Of a stretch of 64,000 nucleotides of DNA, positions 26,376 to 33,646 are shown piece after piece. This DNA is from Blastochloris sulfoviridis (GTDB lineage: Bacteria; Pseudomonadota; Alphaproteobacteria; Rhizobiales; Xanthobacteraceae), in the NCBI RefSeq assembly GCF_008630065.1, contig NZ_VWPL01000004.1, positions 1-64,000 of the forward strand, given 5' to 3'. The position numbers were made by a program, and so were the translations under genes. Position 1 is the stretch's first letter; the number at the start of each line of letters is the position of its first letter. The notes under the pieces are model-generated. The model ran no database searches. It was not told where the DNA came from and saw nothing but the letters and a program-made list of their open reading frames with translations.

Positions 26376-26762
26376 GCACGCAACTCCCCGCGCAGAAGCG
26401 CTTTCACGCGTTGCATCGTGCCATCCGCCCCTTAAATGAAGCCTAAGCGGACGGCCCGGAAAGACTCTGGAAGCCCTAACGATGCGTTGAGGCTGGCGCT
26501 TTCGCGTTCATGGTGAATAACGGGTGAAGACTCGGCCCCGCGGCGCCGCCCGCGGCCGGGTGGCCTCGCGGCATTTGCTGGGCAGCGGCCGGCGCAGGCG
26601 GCGCAAATGCGATTCAAGTTCGCAGAAAACGCTCCGTTGATTTGAACGAATTGCGCGGCGCGAAGAAGAGCAAATGGAAACCAATCCCTGCTAGATTTGC
26701 CTCTGGACCGGCGTGCGGCCCGGCGGCGAGGCGCGACGCGGACGGACAATCGGGGTTCCTGA
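26376..26762. other. Intergenic region, 387 bp
   Basis: Divergent promoter space between the kinase operon and the DUF5330 gene. I see no gene, repeat or clear operator. Confidence 0.4.
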
Positions 26763-27176
26763 ATGGGGTTCCTGCTCAGAGCGGCATTGTTGCTGGTGGT
26801 GGTGCTGGCGCTGATCCCGACCGGCAGCGGCACGGACTCGCGCACCGGGGCGATCGGGGCGGGCGATGCGATGTCGGCCGCCCAGGCCGCCATCGAGGAC
26901 GCGCGGGGATTCTGCACCCGCCAGCCGGACGCCTGCGCGTTCGCCGGACGCTTCGCCTCGGCATTGACCGACAAGGCGGAGGCGGCCGCCAAGATGCTCT
27001 ATGAGTTCCTGCGCGACCAGAGCAACAGCCACGCCAACCCGGCCACCACCGGCAGCGCGAGCGAAGCCGCCGACGCCCAAGCCGCCGACACCCAAGCCGC
27101 CACCCACACGCTGGCCCCGAGCGAGCGCGGCGTGCCCTGGCGCGCCCCGGATGCGCCGCCGCGCCGGCACGAATGA
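26763..27176 (+). CDS. DUF5330 domain protein
   Basis: 137 residues with an N-terminal hydrophobic segment (residues 5-20, signal anchor or signal peptide) followed by the family core: DAMSAAQAAIEDARGFCTRQPDACAFAG with two conserved cysteines, and KAEAAAKMLYEFL. The tail is low complexity (EAADAQAADTQAAT, a small internal repeat). Function unknown; probably periplasmic. The gene's last codon and stop are followed by a 21-bp tandem duplication (27174-27215). Confidence 0.7.
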   Translation: MGFLLRAALLLVVVLALIPTGSGTDSRTGAIGAGDAMSAAQAAIEDARGFCTRQPDACAFAGRFASALTDKAEAAAKMLYEFLRDQSNSHANPATTGSASEAADAQAADTQAATHTLAPSERGVPWRAPDAPPRRHE

Positions 27177-27285
27177 TCGCCCACGCGGCGCAAGTGATTG
27201 CGCACGCGGCACAAGCGCACCCTCGCGCCGGCACTGGCGCCGACACAACGGCAGATCGGTTCCCGCGGCATCCGCGACGCTCTAT

Positions 27286-27714
27286 ATGTCGATCATGACC
27301 CTTGATGAGATCACTGAAAATTTCGCGCTGCTCGACGATTGGGAGGACCGCTACCGGTATCTCATCGAGCTCGGACGGCTGATGCCGCCCTTCCCCGCCG
27401 AGGCCCGCACCGACGCCAACAAGGTGCAGGGCTGCGCCAGCCAGGTGTGGCTGTCGACGCACATCGAGCCGGGGCCGGAGCCGATCCTCACCTTCACCGG
27501 CGACAGCGACGCCCATATCGTCAAGGGGCTGATCGCCGTGCTGGTGGCGCTCTATTCCGGCCGGCCGGCGCGGGCGATCCTCGACACCGACGCCATCGAG
27601 CTGTTCGACCGCTTCGGCCTGCGCGAGCACCTGACGCCGCAGCGCTCCAACGGCCTGCGCTCGATGGTCGAGCGCGTCCGCGCCGACGCCCGCGCCGCGC
27701 TGGCAACCGCCTGA
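27286..27714 (+). CDS. sufE: Cysteine desulfuration protein SufE
   Basis: Accepts persulfide sulfur from a cysteine desulfurase (SufS) for Fe-S cluster assembly. 142 residues with family signatures: FALLDDWEDRYRYLIELGR, NKVQGCASQVWL with the acceptor cysteine (about residue 51) and the terminal ALYSG/RSNGLRSMVERVR helices. ATG codons at 27286 and 27295 are both possible. No other suf genes are nearby, as is common for alphaproteobacterial sufE. Confidence 0.93.
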   Translation: MSIMTLDEITENFALLDDWEDRYRYLIELGRLMPPFPAEARTDANKVQGCASQVWLSTHIEPGPEPILTFTGDSDAHIVKGLIAVLVALYSGRPARAILDTDAIELFDRFGLREHLTPQRSNGLRSMVERVRADARAALATA

Positions 27715-27789
27715 ACGGCGGATCGCCGCCGGCTTCGTCTCAGGATGAGTTTCGATGGCCCCGGGCGTCCGCGCCCGGGGCGTTCGCGA

Positions 27790-27863
27790 TTCATACGGTT
27801 TCCGGATGATCCCTCCGGGATCCACCTACGGCTCTCCGGCCTGATCGGCCGGAAGCCGTATCA
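27790..27863 (+). repeat. Inverted repeat flanking the phosphotransferase gene, left copy
   Basis: A roughly 74-bp element beginning TACGGTTTCCGGATGATCCC and containing CACCTACGGCTCTCCGGCC. It is about 90 percent identical, in reverse orientation, to 28860-28934 on the other side of the phosphotransferase gene. It belongs to the family-B palindromes. Confidence 0.8.
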
Positions 27864-27961
27864 GAGCATTTTCAGCAAAGGTGGGAACCGGTTTTGCGGC
27901 AGAAAATGCGACGACTCTGAAGCCTGCAGCGTCCGCCCTGATGCAGTCAGGCGGACGATCT
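27863..27961 (-). repeat. RIME-like dispersed repeat, copy 2
   Basis: AGAGCATTTTCAGCAAAGG, AACCGGTTTTGCGG, AAAATGCGAC and GCGTCCGCCCTGATGCAGTC segments, reverse orientation. Its right end supplies the stop codon of the phosphotransferase gene. Confidence 0.7.
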
Positions 27962-28736
27962 AGAACAGCTCGTCGAGCTGCTCGAAGAAGGTGCGCCTTG
28001 CGCCATCGTCGGCTTGGCCGATCGCCGCTAAAAACTCGCCCGCCGCGTCGTCGGAAATGTCGTCGCGGAGATTGCGCAGGACCAGGGTGATGTCCGCCCA
28101 GCGGTCGGCGCGGCCGCCGCGGCCAAGGTCGATGAAATAAAGATTGTCGCGGTCATCGACGAAGACGTTGTTGTCGCAAAGGTCGCCGTGGCTGAACACC
28201 ACGTCCTCCCGCGGCCGGCTGGCCTCAAGGTGCGCCAGCAGGTCCCGCGGCCCGGCGAAGCCCGGCCATTGATCGAGGTCGCAATCGTCGGCGGTGAGGC
28301 CGTGGTCCAGGAGATAGGCCAGCTCGCGGAGGCGAACCTCGACCCGCGAATCGAACGGGCAATCGTCCACCTGCACCGCCTGCAGGCGGTGCAGGGCGTC
28401 CCGGAACAGCTCGACCACCGGCCGTCCTGCGCTGATCCGCGCGGCCAGCGATTCGCCCGGCACGGCGCGGGTGATCATGAATTCGCCATCGCCATTGGAC
28501 GCGGCGAGCACGACCTCCGGCACCGCCAACCGGCCGCTCAGCCAGTCGAGCACGCGTGCTTCGCGCCGCACGCTGTAGGTGGTCGGCGCGTAGATGGCCG
28601 CAGACACCTTGAGAAAGAAGCGGTCGTTGCCGCGGGTGAAATGGTGGACATGGCTGGGCGATTCGCCGATCTCGTCGGCGATCAGGGCGGCGTCTCCGAT
28701 GAATTGCGCGACGGCTTTCGGTAGATCGAACGACAT
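27960..28736 (-). CDS. APH-type phosphotransferase
   Basis: 258 residues of the aminoglycoside/choline phosphotransferase fold, which transfers phosphate from ATP to small hydroxyl substrates. Visible: FFLKVSA with the ATP lysine, FMITRAVPGES hinge, catalytic loop SHGDLCDNNVFVD (D and N) and metal-binding IDLGRGGRADRWADITL. The latter pattern is close to the APH(3') group, but most chromosomal relatives have unknown substrates, so resistance is not claimed. The gene is bracketed by nearly identical inverted repeats (27790-27863 and 28860-28934), and its stop lies in a RIME-like element, suggesting cassette-like acquisition. Confidence 0.75.
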   Translation of the reverse strand: MSFDLPKAVAQFIGDAALIADEIGESPSHVHHFTRGNDRFFLKVSAAIYAPTTYSVRREARVLDWLSGRLAVPEVVLAASNGDGEFMITRAVPGESLAARISAGRPVVELFRDALHRLQAVQVDDCPFDSRVEVRLRELAYLLDHGLTADDCDLDQWPGFAGPRDLLAHLEASRPREDVVFSHGDLCDNNVFVDDRDNLYFIDLGRGGRADRWADITLVLRNLRDDISDDAAGEFLAAIGQADDGARRTFFEQLDELF

Positions 28737-28859
28737 TTCATTTCCGTGAAAACCGCGCCCCCCAGGAGAGCCCGGCTACCGGGACCATAGCAGCCGCCCG
28801 TGAGCCTTTGAGCGTGTGGCCGGTTTCCGGCCCTGCCTGATCGCCGGGTCTCTGTCTCA

Positions 28860-28934
28860 TTGATAAGGTTTCCGGCCAATCGGGCCGGAGAGCCGTAGGT
28901 GGATCCCGACGGGATCATCCGGAAACCGTATCAT
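28860..28934 (-). repeat. Inverted repeat flanking the phosphotransferase gene, right copy
   Basis: Reverse complement match to 27790-27863 with about seven differences over 73 bp. Its right end encodes the last residues and stop of the DUF6456 gene. Confidence 0.8.
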
Positions 28935-29550
28935 TGGCCTCCGCGCTCCAGCTCCGCATGCGGCCGCGTGCCGGGCCGCGGGCCTCGCTGCTGAGGCCGT
29001 AGTGGCGGGCGAGGCGGTCGAGCGCCAGCCCCAGTACCACCTTGGCGGTGCGGGCGGGCCAGCCGCGCTCGCGCTCCACCGTCTCCAGCCCCTTGAGGAA
29101 GCAGCACACGTCGAGCAGCAGCCCGGCGACCTCGGGGCCGGCGGCCTCCAGCGCCCGCTCCAGCCGCGCCTTGGCCGCCACCACCGCCTCGGCGAACAGC
29201 GCCGGGTCGCGGCTCTCGCCGCGGCGGCTCGCGCCCACCGAGGCGTCCCAGCTGGCGGTGACGCGCGGCGTCATCCGGGCGCGGGTGAAGTCCGCCCGCA
29301 ACCGTTCGCCGGCCAGGAACTGGTGCGGGGCGATCAACGCCCGGCCGGCCTTGTCCTTGCGGCGGGCGAGCCAGGCCAGCGGGCTTTCCTCGGCATCGCG
29401 CAGCACCTCGGCGGTGAGGCCGTCGACCTCCACCCGGTCCGCCACCAGCGCGCGGTGCTGCGCCAGGGATGGGGCCTTCGCCGCGGGCCGCGCTTCGGCG
29501 GCGGCCTTGCGAACACGATTGCGGGTGGCGGCGTTGCGGGGCGCGCTCAT
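28915..29550 (-). CDS. DUF6456 domain protein
   Basis: 211 residues. The domain is plain from about residue 52 to 200: ESPLAWLARRKDK, QFLAGERLRADFTRA, PRVTASWDASV, FAEAVVAAKARLERALEAAGPE, LLLDVCCFLKGLETVERERGWP and KVVLGLALDRLARHYGL. These proteins are usually paired with a DnaA-C-like helix-turn-helix protein, as here; their role is unknown but DNA-related regulation is likely. The ATG overlaps the upstream stop (ATGA, 29547-29550). The final six residues (NDTVSG) and the stop are encoded by the dispersed repeat at 28860-28934. Confidence 0.85.
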   Translation of the reverse strand: MSAPRNAATRNRVRKAAAEARPAAKAPSLAQHRALVADRVEVDGLTAEVLRDAEESPLAWLARRKDKAGRALIAPHQFLAGERLRADFTRARMTPRVTASWDASVGASRRGESRDPALFAEAVVAAKARLERALEAAGPEVAGLLLDVCCFLKGLETVERERGWPARTAKVVLGLALDRLARHYGLSSEARGPARGRMRSWSAEANDTVSG

Positions 29551-29960
29551 CGCCGCACCTCCAGGCCGAGCGAGGCCGCCAGCGCCAAGGCCCGGCGCTC
29601 CAGCGCGTCGAAGCCGCGATCGGTGGCGGCGTCCTCGCGCAGATCCTCGATGTGGGCGCAGGCGCGCTCGACGGTGCGTCGGTCGCGATGGAACAGCGCC
29701 GCCGTGGCGGCGCGGTCGAAGCCGAACACCACATGCACCAGATAGATCGCGCACTGGCGGGCGAGCACGATGTCGCGTTCGCCGCGCGGGCGCTCCAGGG
29801 CGGCGGGCGAGATGCGGTGCAGCGAGGCGGCAAGCCAGGTGGCGATGAGATAGGCCGCCTGGCGATCGCGGACGGCGGACGTTGCGGAGGCCTCGGTGCG
29901 GCGCGCGGCGAAGGCGGTGCCCGCGCGCGGCGGATCGGCAGGGGTCGGGGCGACGGACAC
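29547..29960 (-). CDS. DnaA C-terminal-like helix-turn-helix protein
   Basis: 137 residues. The central part (ERDIVLARQCAIYLVHVVFGFDRAATAALFHRDRRTVERACAHIEDLRED) has the spacing of the DnaA domain IV helix-turn-helix, with RQCAIYL replacing the ARQIAMYL of DnaA. No ATPase domain is present, so it is not an initiator. The GTG at 29960 has GAGGAG upstream. It is translationally coupled to the DUF6456 gene. DNA binding is probable; targets are unknown. Confidence 0.75.
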   Translation of the reverse strand: MSVAPTPADPPRAGTAFAARRTEASATSAVRDRQAAYLIATWLAASLHRISPAALERPRGERDIVLARQCAIYLVHVVFGFDRAATAALFHRDRRTVERACAHIEDLREDAATDRGFDALERRALALAASLGLEVRR

Positions 29961-30189
29961 GGCGGGCTCCTCTTCTAGGACTATAGACCCAGACTATGCC
30001 CGACCGCAGGCGCAGGCACAACCTTTCGTGGCGCCGCCCGCCGACGCCGCGCATAAGCGCTTGACACAACGCCACCTTCAGGCTGGAGCGCCGATTTCCT
30101 GACAGGAAACTATGCCCAAAAATTTGCCGCACCCCGTGCGGCGCGGCGCGCCGTCATCGAAATGTCGCCGAACCGTCAGCGGCACGACA

Positions 30190-30264
30190 TCCCGCGGGGC
30201 CAAATCCCGCGGAGCCAAGTCTCGCGGGGCCAAATCCCGCGGAGCCAAGTCTCGCGCCTCCGAT
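30190..30264. repeat. Tandem array, about five 15-bp units
   Basis: Alternating TCCCGCGGGGCCAAA and TCCCGCGGAGCCAAG-type units; the last unit is diverged. The two-unit alternation suggests a 30-bp duplication of an older 15-bp pair. Confidence 0.8.
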
Positions 30265-30275
30265 CGCCAGAGCGT

Positions 30276-30376
30276 TATCCGATCTGACTGCATCAGATCG
30301 GACGCTCTAAGTTTTTGGTTTGTCGCATTTTCTTTCGCAAAACCGGTATCTGCTTCTGCGGAAAATGCTCCAGGAT
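30276..30376 (+). repeat. RIME-like dispersed repeat, copy 3
   Basis: ATCCGATCTGACTGCATCAG, GGTTTGTCGCATTTTCTTTC and AACCGGTATC segments, ending GAAAATGCTC. Nearly identical to the copy at 43022. Confidence 0.75.
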
Positions 30377-30391
30377 AGGAAAGGACTCGTC

Positions 30392-31756
30392 ATGCGTCTG
30401 ACGGCCTGCATCGTGGCGGCCTGCGCGCTTGCCACGCCCGCCGCTGCCCAGCAGCAGTTCCCGGCCACCCTCGCCGGCCACGCCCTCATTCCGGCAGCGG
30501 CCAGCTTCGCGCCGCCGTCCGACGCGCCGGCCGATCTCGCGGTCTCCGGCAAGTTCGTCTCGCCCGACCGCCGCCGCGTCGACGCGGTCGGCGCGATCGA
30601 GGGCACCTCGTTCCTGTCCGCCACCGCCGCGCCGCGCAAGACCGGCTTCACCGTGCCGATCAAGGGCCAGCCGGTGCAGGGCTTCTCCGGCATCAAGAGC
30701 CTGGGCGACGGCACCTTCCTGGTGCTGACCGACAACGGCTTCGGCGCCAAGCGCGACTCGGCCGACGCCCTGCTGGTCGCCCATCGCGTGCGCCCGGACT
30801 GGAAGAGCGGCAAGGTGGAGATCGCCGAGACGATCTTCCTGCGCGATCCCGACCGCAAGGTGCCGTTCCAGATCACGCTCGAAGGCACGCCCACGCGCTA
30901 TCTCACCGGCGCCGATTTCGACATCGAATCGATCCAGCCGATCGGCGACGCGCTGTGGTTCGGCGACGAGTTCGGCCCCTACCTGATCCGCACCGACAAG
31001 ACCGGCAAGGTGGAAGCGGTGTTCGACACGATGGTGGACGGCAAGGTCGCCCGCTCGCCCGACCATTTCCAGGTGCTCACCCCGGCGGTGCCGGGCGGCA
31101 AGGTCGAGTTCGGCGTGCGCCGCTCGCGCGGCTATGAGGGCATGGCCGCCTCAATAGACGGCAAGTTCCTCTATCCGCTGCTCGAAGGCCCGCTGTGGGA
31201 CTCCGCTGCCGGCGCCTGGGAGAGCGTCGAGGGCAAGAGCGTGCTGCGCATCCTCGAATTCTCGACCGCCGAGAACAAGTGGACCGGCCGCTTCTGGTAC
31301 TACCCGCTGGAGCTTGCCGGCAACAATATCGGCGACTTCAACATGATCGATCCCGCCATGGGCCTGATCATCGAGCGCGACAATGGCGAGGGCGCCGAGG
31401 CCGAAGCCTGCCCGGAGAGCGCGCCGCGGCCGGACTGCTTCAACGTGCCGGCGCGCTTCAAGCGCGTCTACAAGATCGAGCTGTCGGACGCCACCGTCGG
31501 CAAGCCGGTGCGCAAGGTCGGCTACATCGACCTGATGGCGATCCAGGATCCCAAGGGGCTCGCCCGCCAGGGCGGCCACGCGGGCACGCTCAGCTTTCCG
31601 TTCGTGACGATCGAGGATGTCGATCGCGTCGATGCCACCCACATCGTCGTCGCCAACGACAACAACTTCCCCTACTCGGCCGGGCGCAAGCCGCAGGTGC
31701 AGGACGACAACGAATTCGTGCTGCTGGACGTCGGCGCGTTCCTTGCCGCCAAGTGA
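30392..31756 (+). CDS. Secreted esterase-like activity of phytase family protein
   Basis: 454 residues with a clear signal peptide (residues 1-20, cleavage after AAAQ region). The mature part matches the phytase-like esterase family (PF13449): FSGIKSLGDGTFLVLTDNGFG, DIESIQPIGDALWFGDEFGPYL, RSRGYEGMAASIDGKFLYPLLEGP, and LSFPFVTIEDVDRVDATHIVVANDNNFP. It is a beta-propeller thought to hydrolyse phosphate or ester substrates in the periplasm; the substrate is unknown. AGGA/AAGGA sequences precede the ATG. Its final codons and stop are copied five times downstream in 13-bp units (31744-31820). Confidence 0.85.
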   Translation: MRLTACIVAACALATPAAAQQQFPATLAGHALIPAAASFAPPSDAPADLAVSGKFVSPDRRRVDAVGAIEGTSFLSATAAPRKTGFTVPIKGQPVQGFSGIKSLGDGTFLVLTDNGFGAKRDSADALLVAHRVRPDWKSGKVEIAETIFLRDPDRKVPFQITLEGTPTRYLTGADFDIESIQPIGDALWFGDEFGPYLIRTDKTGKVEAVFDTMVDGKVARSPDHFQVLTPAVPGGKVEFGVRRSRGYEGMAASIDGKFLYPLLEGPLWDSAAGAWESVEGKSVLRILEFSTAENKWTGRFWYYPLELAGNNIGDFNMIDPAMGLIIERDNGEGAEAEACPESAPRPDCFNVPARFKRVYKIELSDATVGKPVRKVGYIDLMAIQDPKGLARQGGHAGTLSFPFVTIEDVDRVDATHIVVANDNNFPYSAGRKPQVQDDNEFVLLDVGAFLAAK

Positions 31757-31820
31757 CGTCGCCAAGTGACGTCGCCAAGCGACGCCGCCAAGTGACGTCG
31801 CCAAGTGATGCCGCCAAGCG
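31744..31820. repeat. Tandem 13-bp units copying a gene 3' end
   Basis: The sequence around the esterase-like stop codon (CGCCAAGTGACGT) is repeated about five times with small changes. Each unit carries a TGA or CGA at the stop position. Confidence 0.85.
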
Positions 31821-32123
31821 ATACGGGTTCCGGCTGACCGGGTCAGCCGGACCCGCTCTCACCCCCGCGCACTTCATACCAACGGCCCCAAACGCTGACG
31901 CGTGGGGCCGTTGACTCTCGCGGATTTTCTCATCCGAAATCAAAGATTTCGCGAAAATCCGCGACCGGAACCAACGGTCCGCGTTCGCGGCCGTTGGGAT
32001 CATACTGTTTCCGGTTGATCCCTTCGGGATACCGGAAACGATCTGGCCGTAAAACCCTTGATCGGATGAGGATTTTTCGGCGAACGGCATACGGCTCGAA
32101 GGCTTGATCAGCCGGAAACCGTA
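31757..32123. other. Intergenic region, 367 bp, filled by repeats
   Basis: Tandem 13-mers to 31820, a family-C element (31868-31995) and a family-B element (32001-32126). Both neighbouring genes converge here, so no promoter is expected. Confidence 0.6.
31868..31995 (+). repeat. Family-C dispersed repeat, copy 1
   Basis: AACGGCCCCAAACGCTGACG, TCCGAAATCAAAGATTTCG and CGACCGGAACCAACGGTCC segments; reverse orientation copy at 35813-35940. Internally palindromic. Confidence 0.65.
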
Positions 32124-32126
32124 TCA
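32001..32126 (+). repeat. Family-B palindromic repeat, copy 2
   Basis: TTTCCGGTTGATCCCTTCGG...CCGGAAACGATCTGGCCG and the terminal CGGAAACCGTATCA arm. Same orientation as 32750-32872 on the other side of the adjacent gene. It supplies that gene's stop codon. Confidence 0.75.
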
Positions 32127-32735
32127 AGCCCCGTCCGGCGCCAGCTCGGCCGCCAGCGCCGCGCGGTCGAAGTCCCTCGCGAACTCGACGTGCAGCGTCA
32201 AGAGGCTGGTGCGCAGATGATTGCGTACGATCAGCGAATCCTGCTGCTTGATGTCCGGGTGCATCGGCATCAGGTCGAAGATGCGCTGCCCCACCGGCAC
32301 CGCGATGTCCTTGACCGGCTTGGGCGGATGCAGGCCCACCGCGACGAGCTTGTCGTGCAGCTCGCCGCGCATCGCGGCCCAGGCGTCCGCGCCGATGGCC
32401 GCAAACACCGGGTGGCGGTCGAACGCCGCCAGCGCGCACGCCGCCACCGCCTCCGGCAGCGCCACGGGTACGGGCGCAAACGGGCGCAGCGCCCCCTCCA
32501 CCATCTCGCCGACCAACTGCAGCCCGATCGGGAACGAGCGCCAGCGCGCCACATCCAGCGCCTCGATGAACATCGGCTCCTGGTAGATCATCTGCCAAGC
32601 GGTGCCGGCGCGGGCACGCGAATATTCGTGGATGCCCTTCTGGATGAGGTGGGCGGCGCGGCTGTCGAGCCACGCCACCAGCGCCGCCCGGTCGGCGGCG
32701 GGCGGAGTCTTGCGGAACAGATCGAACAGCGCCAT
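32124..32735 (-). CDS. Conserved protein of unknown function
   Basis: 203 residues, soluble, no signal peptide. Notable segments: MALFDLFRKTPP start, AWLDSRAAHLIQKGIHEYSRARAG, AFDRHPVFAAIGADAWAAMR, VGLHPPKPVKDIAVPVGQRIFDLMPMHPDI and LTLHVEFARDFDRAALAAEL. I recognise the pattern as recurring in Hyphomicrobiales but know no family name or role. The stop codon lies inside a dispersed palindromic repeat, and a second copy lies 15 bp upstream of the start, so the gene is bracketed by direct repeats of about 125 bp. Confidence 0.7.
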   Translation of the reverse strand: MALFDLFRKTPPAADRAALVAWLDSRAAHLIQKGIHEYSRARAGTAWQMIYQEPMFIEALDVARWRSFPIGLQLVGEMVEGALRPFAPVPVALPEAVAACALAAFDRHPVFAAIGADAWAAMRGELHDKLVAVGLHPPKPVKDIAVPVGQRIFDLMPMHPDIKQQDSLIVRNHLRTSLLTLHVEFARDFDRAALAAELAPDGA

Positions 32736-33372
32736 CGGATCTCCCGTCATACGGTTTCCGGTTGATCCCTGCGGGATGCCGGAAACACACTCGCCGAAAA
32801 TCCTCGCCCCGAAAGAGGATTTTCGGCGATTTGAATACGGTTTTCCGGCTCGATCGCCCGGAAACCTTATCGCGCCGCGAGCGGCGGCCACGCCGGCCGC
32901 ATAATGCCAGCCCAGCATTGCCACACCAAGAGGGCGGTCCGGGCTCATATGTCCGCGGCCCGCCCGTCGCGGCTGGGCCGCACGCGGCAATCGGACACGG
33001 CGGCGGGGGCAGCACAGCAGGCCACGCCGGTTGCGATGCGAATTCCGCGCGCGGGCGCGGGGCCCGCCCTCCGCGCCGCAGGCAGTATTGACGGGCATTT
33101 GCGCCTGCCCCGGCCTGCGCGCGGGCATGCTGCAGCGCAATAAATGCCAGCGATTTCAGCGGGTTCGGATGAAGTCTCAGCAAATAGTAGCATAGGGAGG
33201 GGGTCATAAGCCTGATAGGCTGCCAACAAGTCCCCTTTGCAACAAACTCAAGCGGGACGCTTCGGGAAGCGCCACGGTCGGCTGGAAACGCTCGGGTTCC
33301 GGCGGTCTTCCCGTTTGACTTTTTGTTGGCCGCACCGTTGCGGCTCGCAGTCATCGAGGAGGAGCCACGCCA
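32736..33372. other. Intergenic region, 637 bp
   Basis: A family-B repeat (32750-32872) near the left end; the remainder should hold the promoter of the symporter operon. Several open frames are GC-driven shadows. A GGAGGAG ribosome site precedes 33373. No operator recognised. Confidence 0.45.
32750..32872 (+). repeat. Family-B palindromic repeat, copy 3
   Basis: TACGGTTTCCGGTTGATCCC...GCCGGAAACACACTCGCC, a central GAAAATCCTC/GAGGATTTTC stem, and a terminal CCCGGAAACCTTATCG arm. Direct-orientation partner of 32001-32126. Confidence 0.75.
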
Positions 33373-33630
33373 ATGTCCAACCCCAAAGAGGCCACCCACT
33401 GGCCGCGCACGGTCCGCCTGATGTGGATCATGCTGGCGCTGTGGGCGTTCTTTTCGTTCTTCATCCACTTCTTCGTCACGGCCCTGAACAAGATCGTGAT
33501 CTTCGGCTTTCCGCTCGGCTTCTACATGGCCGCGCAGGGCTCGCTGATCGCCTTCGTGGTCATGCTGTTCTGGTTCGCCTACGCCCAGGACAAGATCGAC
33601 CGCGACTGCGGCGTCGCCGAAGACGAGTGA
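33373..33630 (+). CDS. DUF4212 small subunit of a sodium/solute symporter
   Basis: 85 residues with two membrane helices (about 14-36 and 48-70) and the family opening HWPRTVRLMWIMLALWAFFSFF. DUF4212 proteins are always found with a VC_2705-type sodium:solute symporter and are regarded as its small subunit. Strong GAGGAGGAG ribosome site. The large-subunit gene starts 16 bp downstream. Confidence 0.9.
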   Translation: MSNPKEATHWPRTVRLMWIMLALWAFFSFFIHFFVTALNKIVIFGFPLGFYMAAQGSLIAFVVMLFWFAYAQDKIDRDCGVAEDE

Positions 33631-33646
33631 GGGAGAGAACCGCACC

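Larger units (their letters stand above)
29961..30391. other. Intergenic region, 431 bp
   Basis: Holds a 15-bp tandem array (30190-30264) and a RIME-like repeat (30276-30376). No gene seen. Promoters for the DnaA-like gene (leftwards) and the esterase-like gene (rightwards) must lie here. Confidence 0.5.

Noticed and set aside
27960..28736. Aminoglycoside resistance gene
   Set aside because: The kinase loop resembles APH(3') proteins, but substrate residues cannot be judged and most chromosomal relatives are not resistance enzymes.
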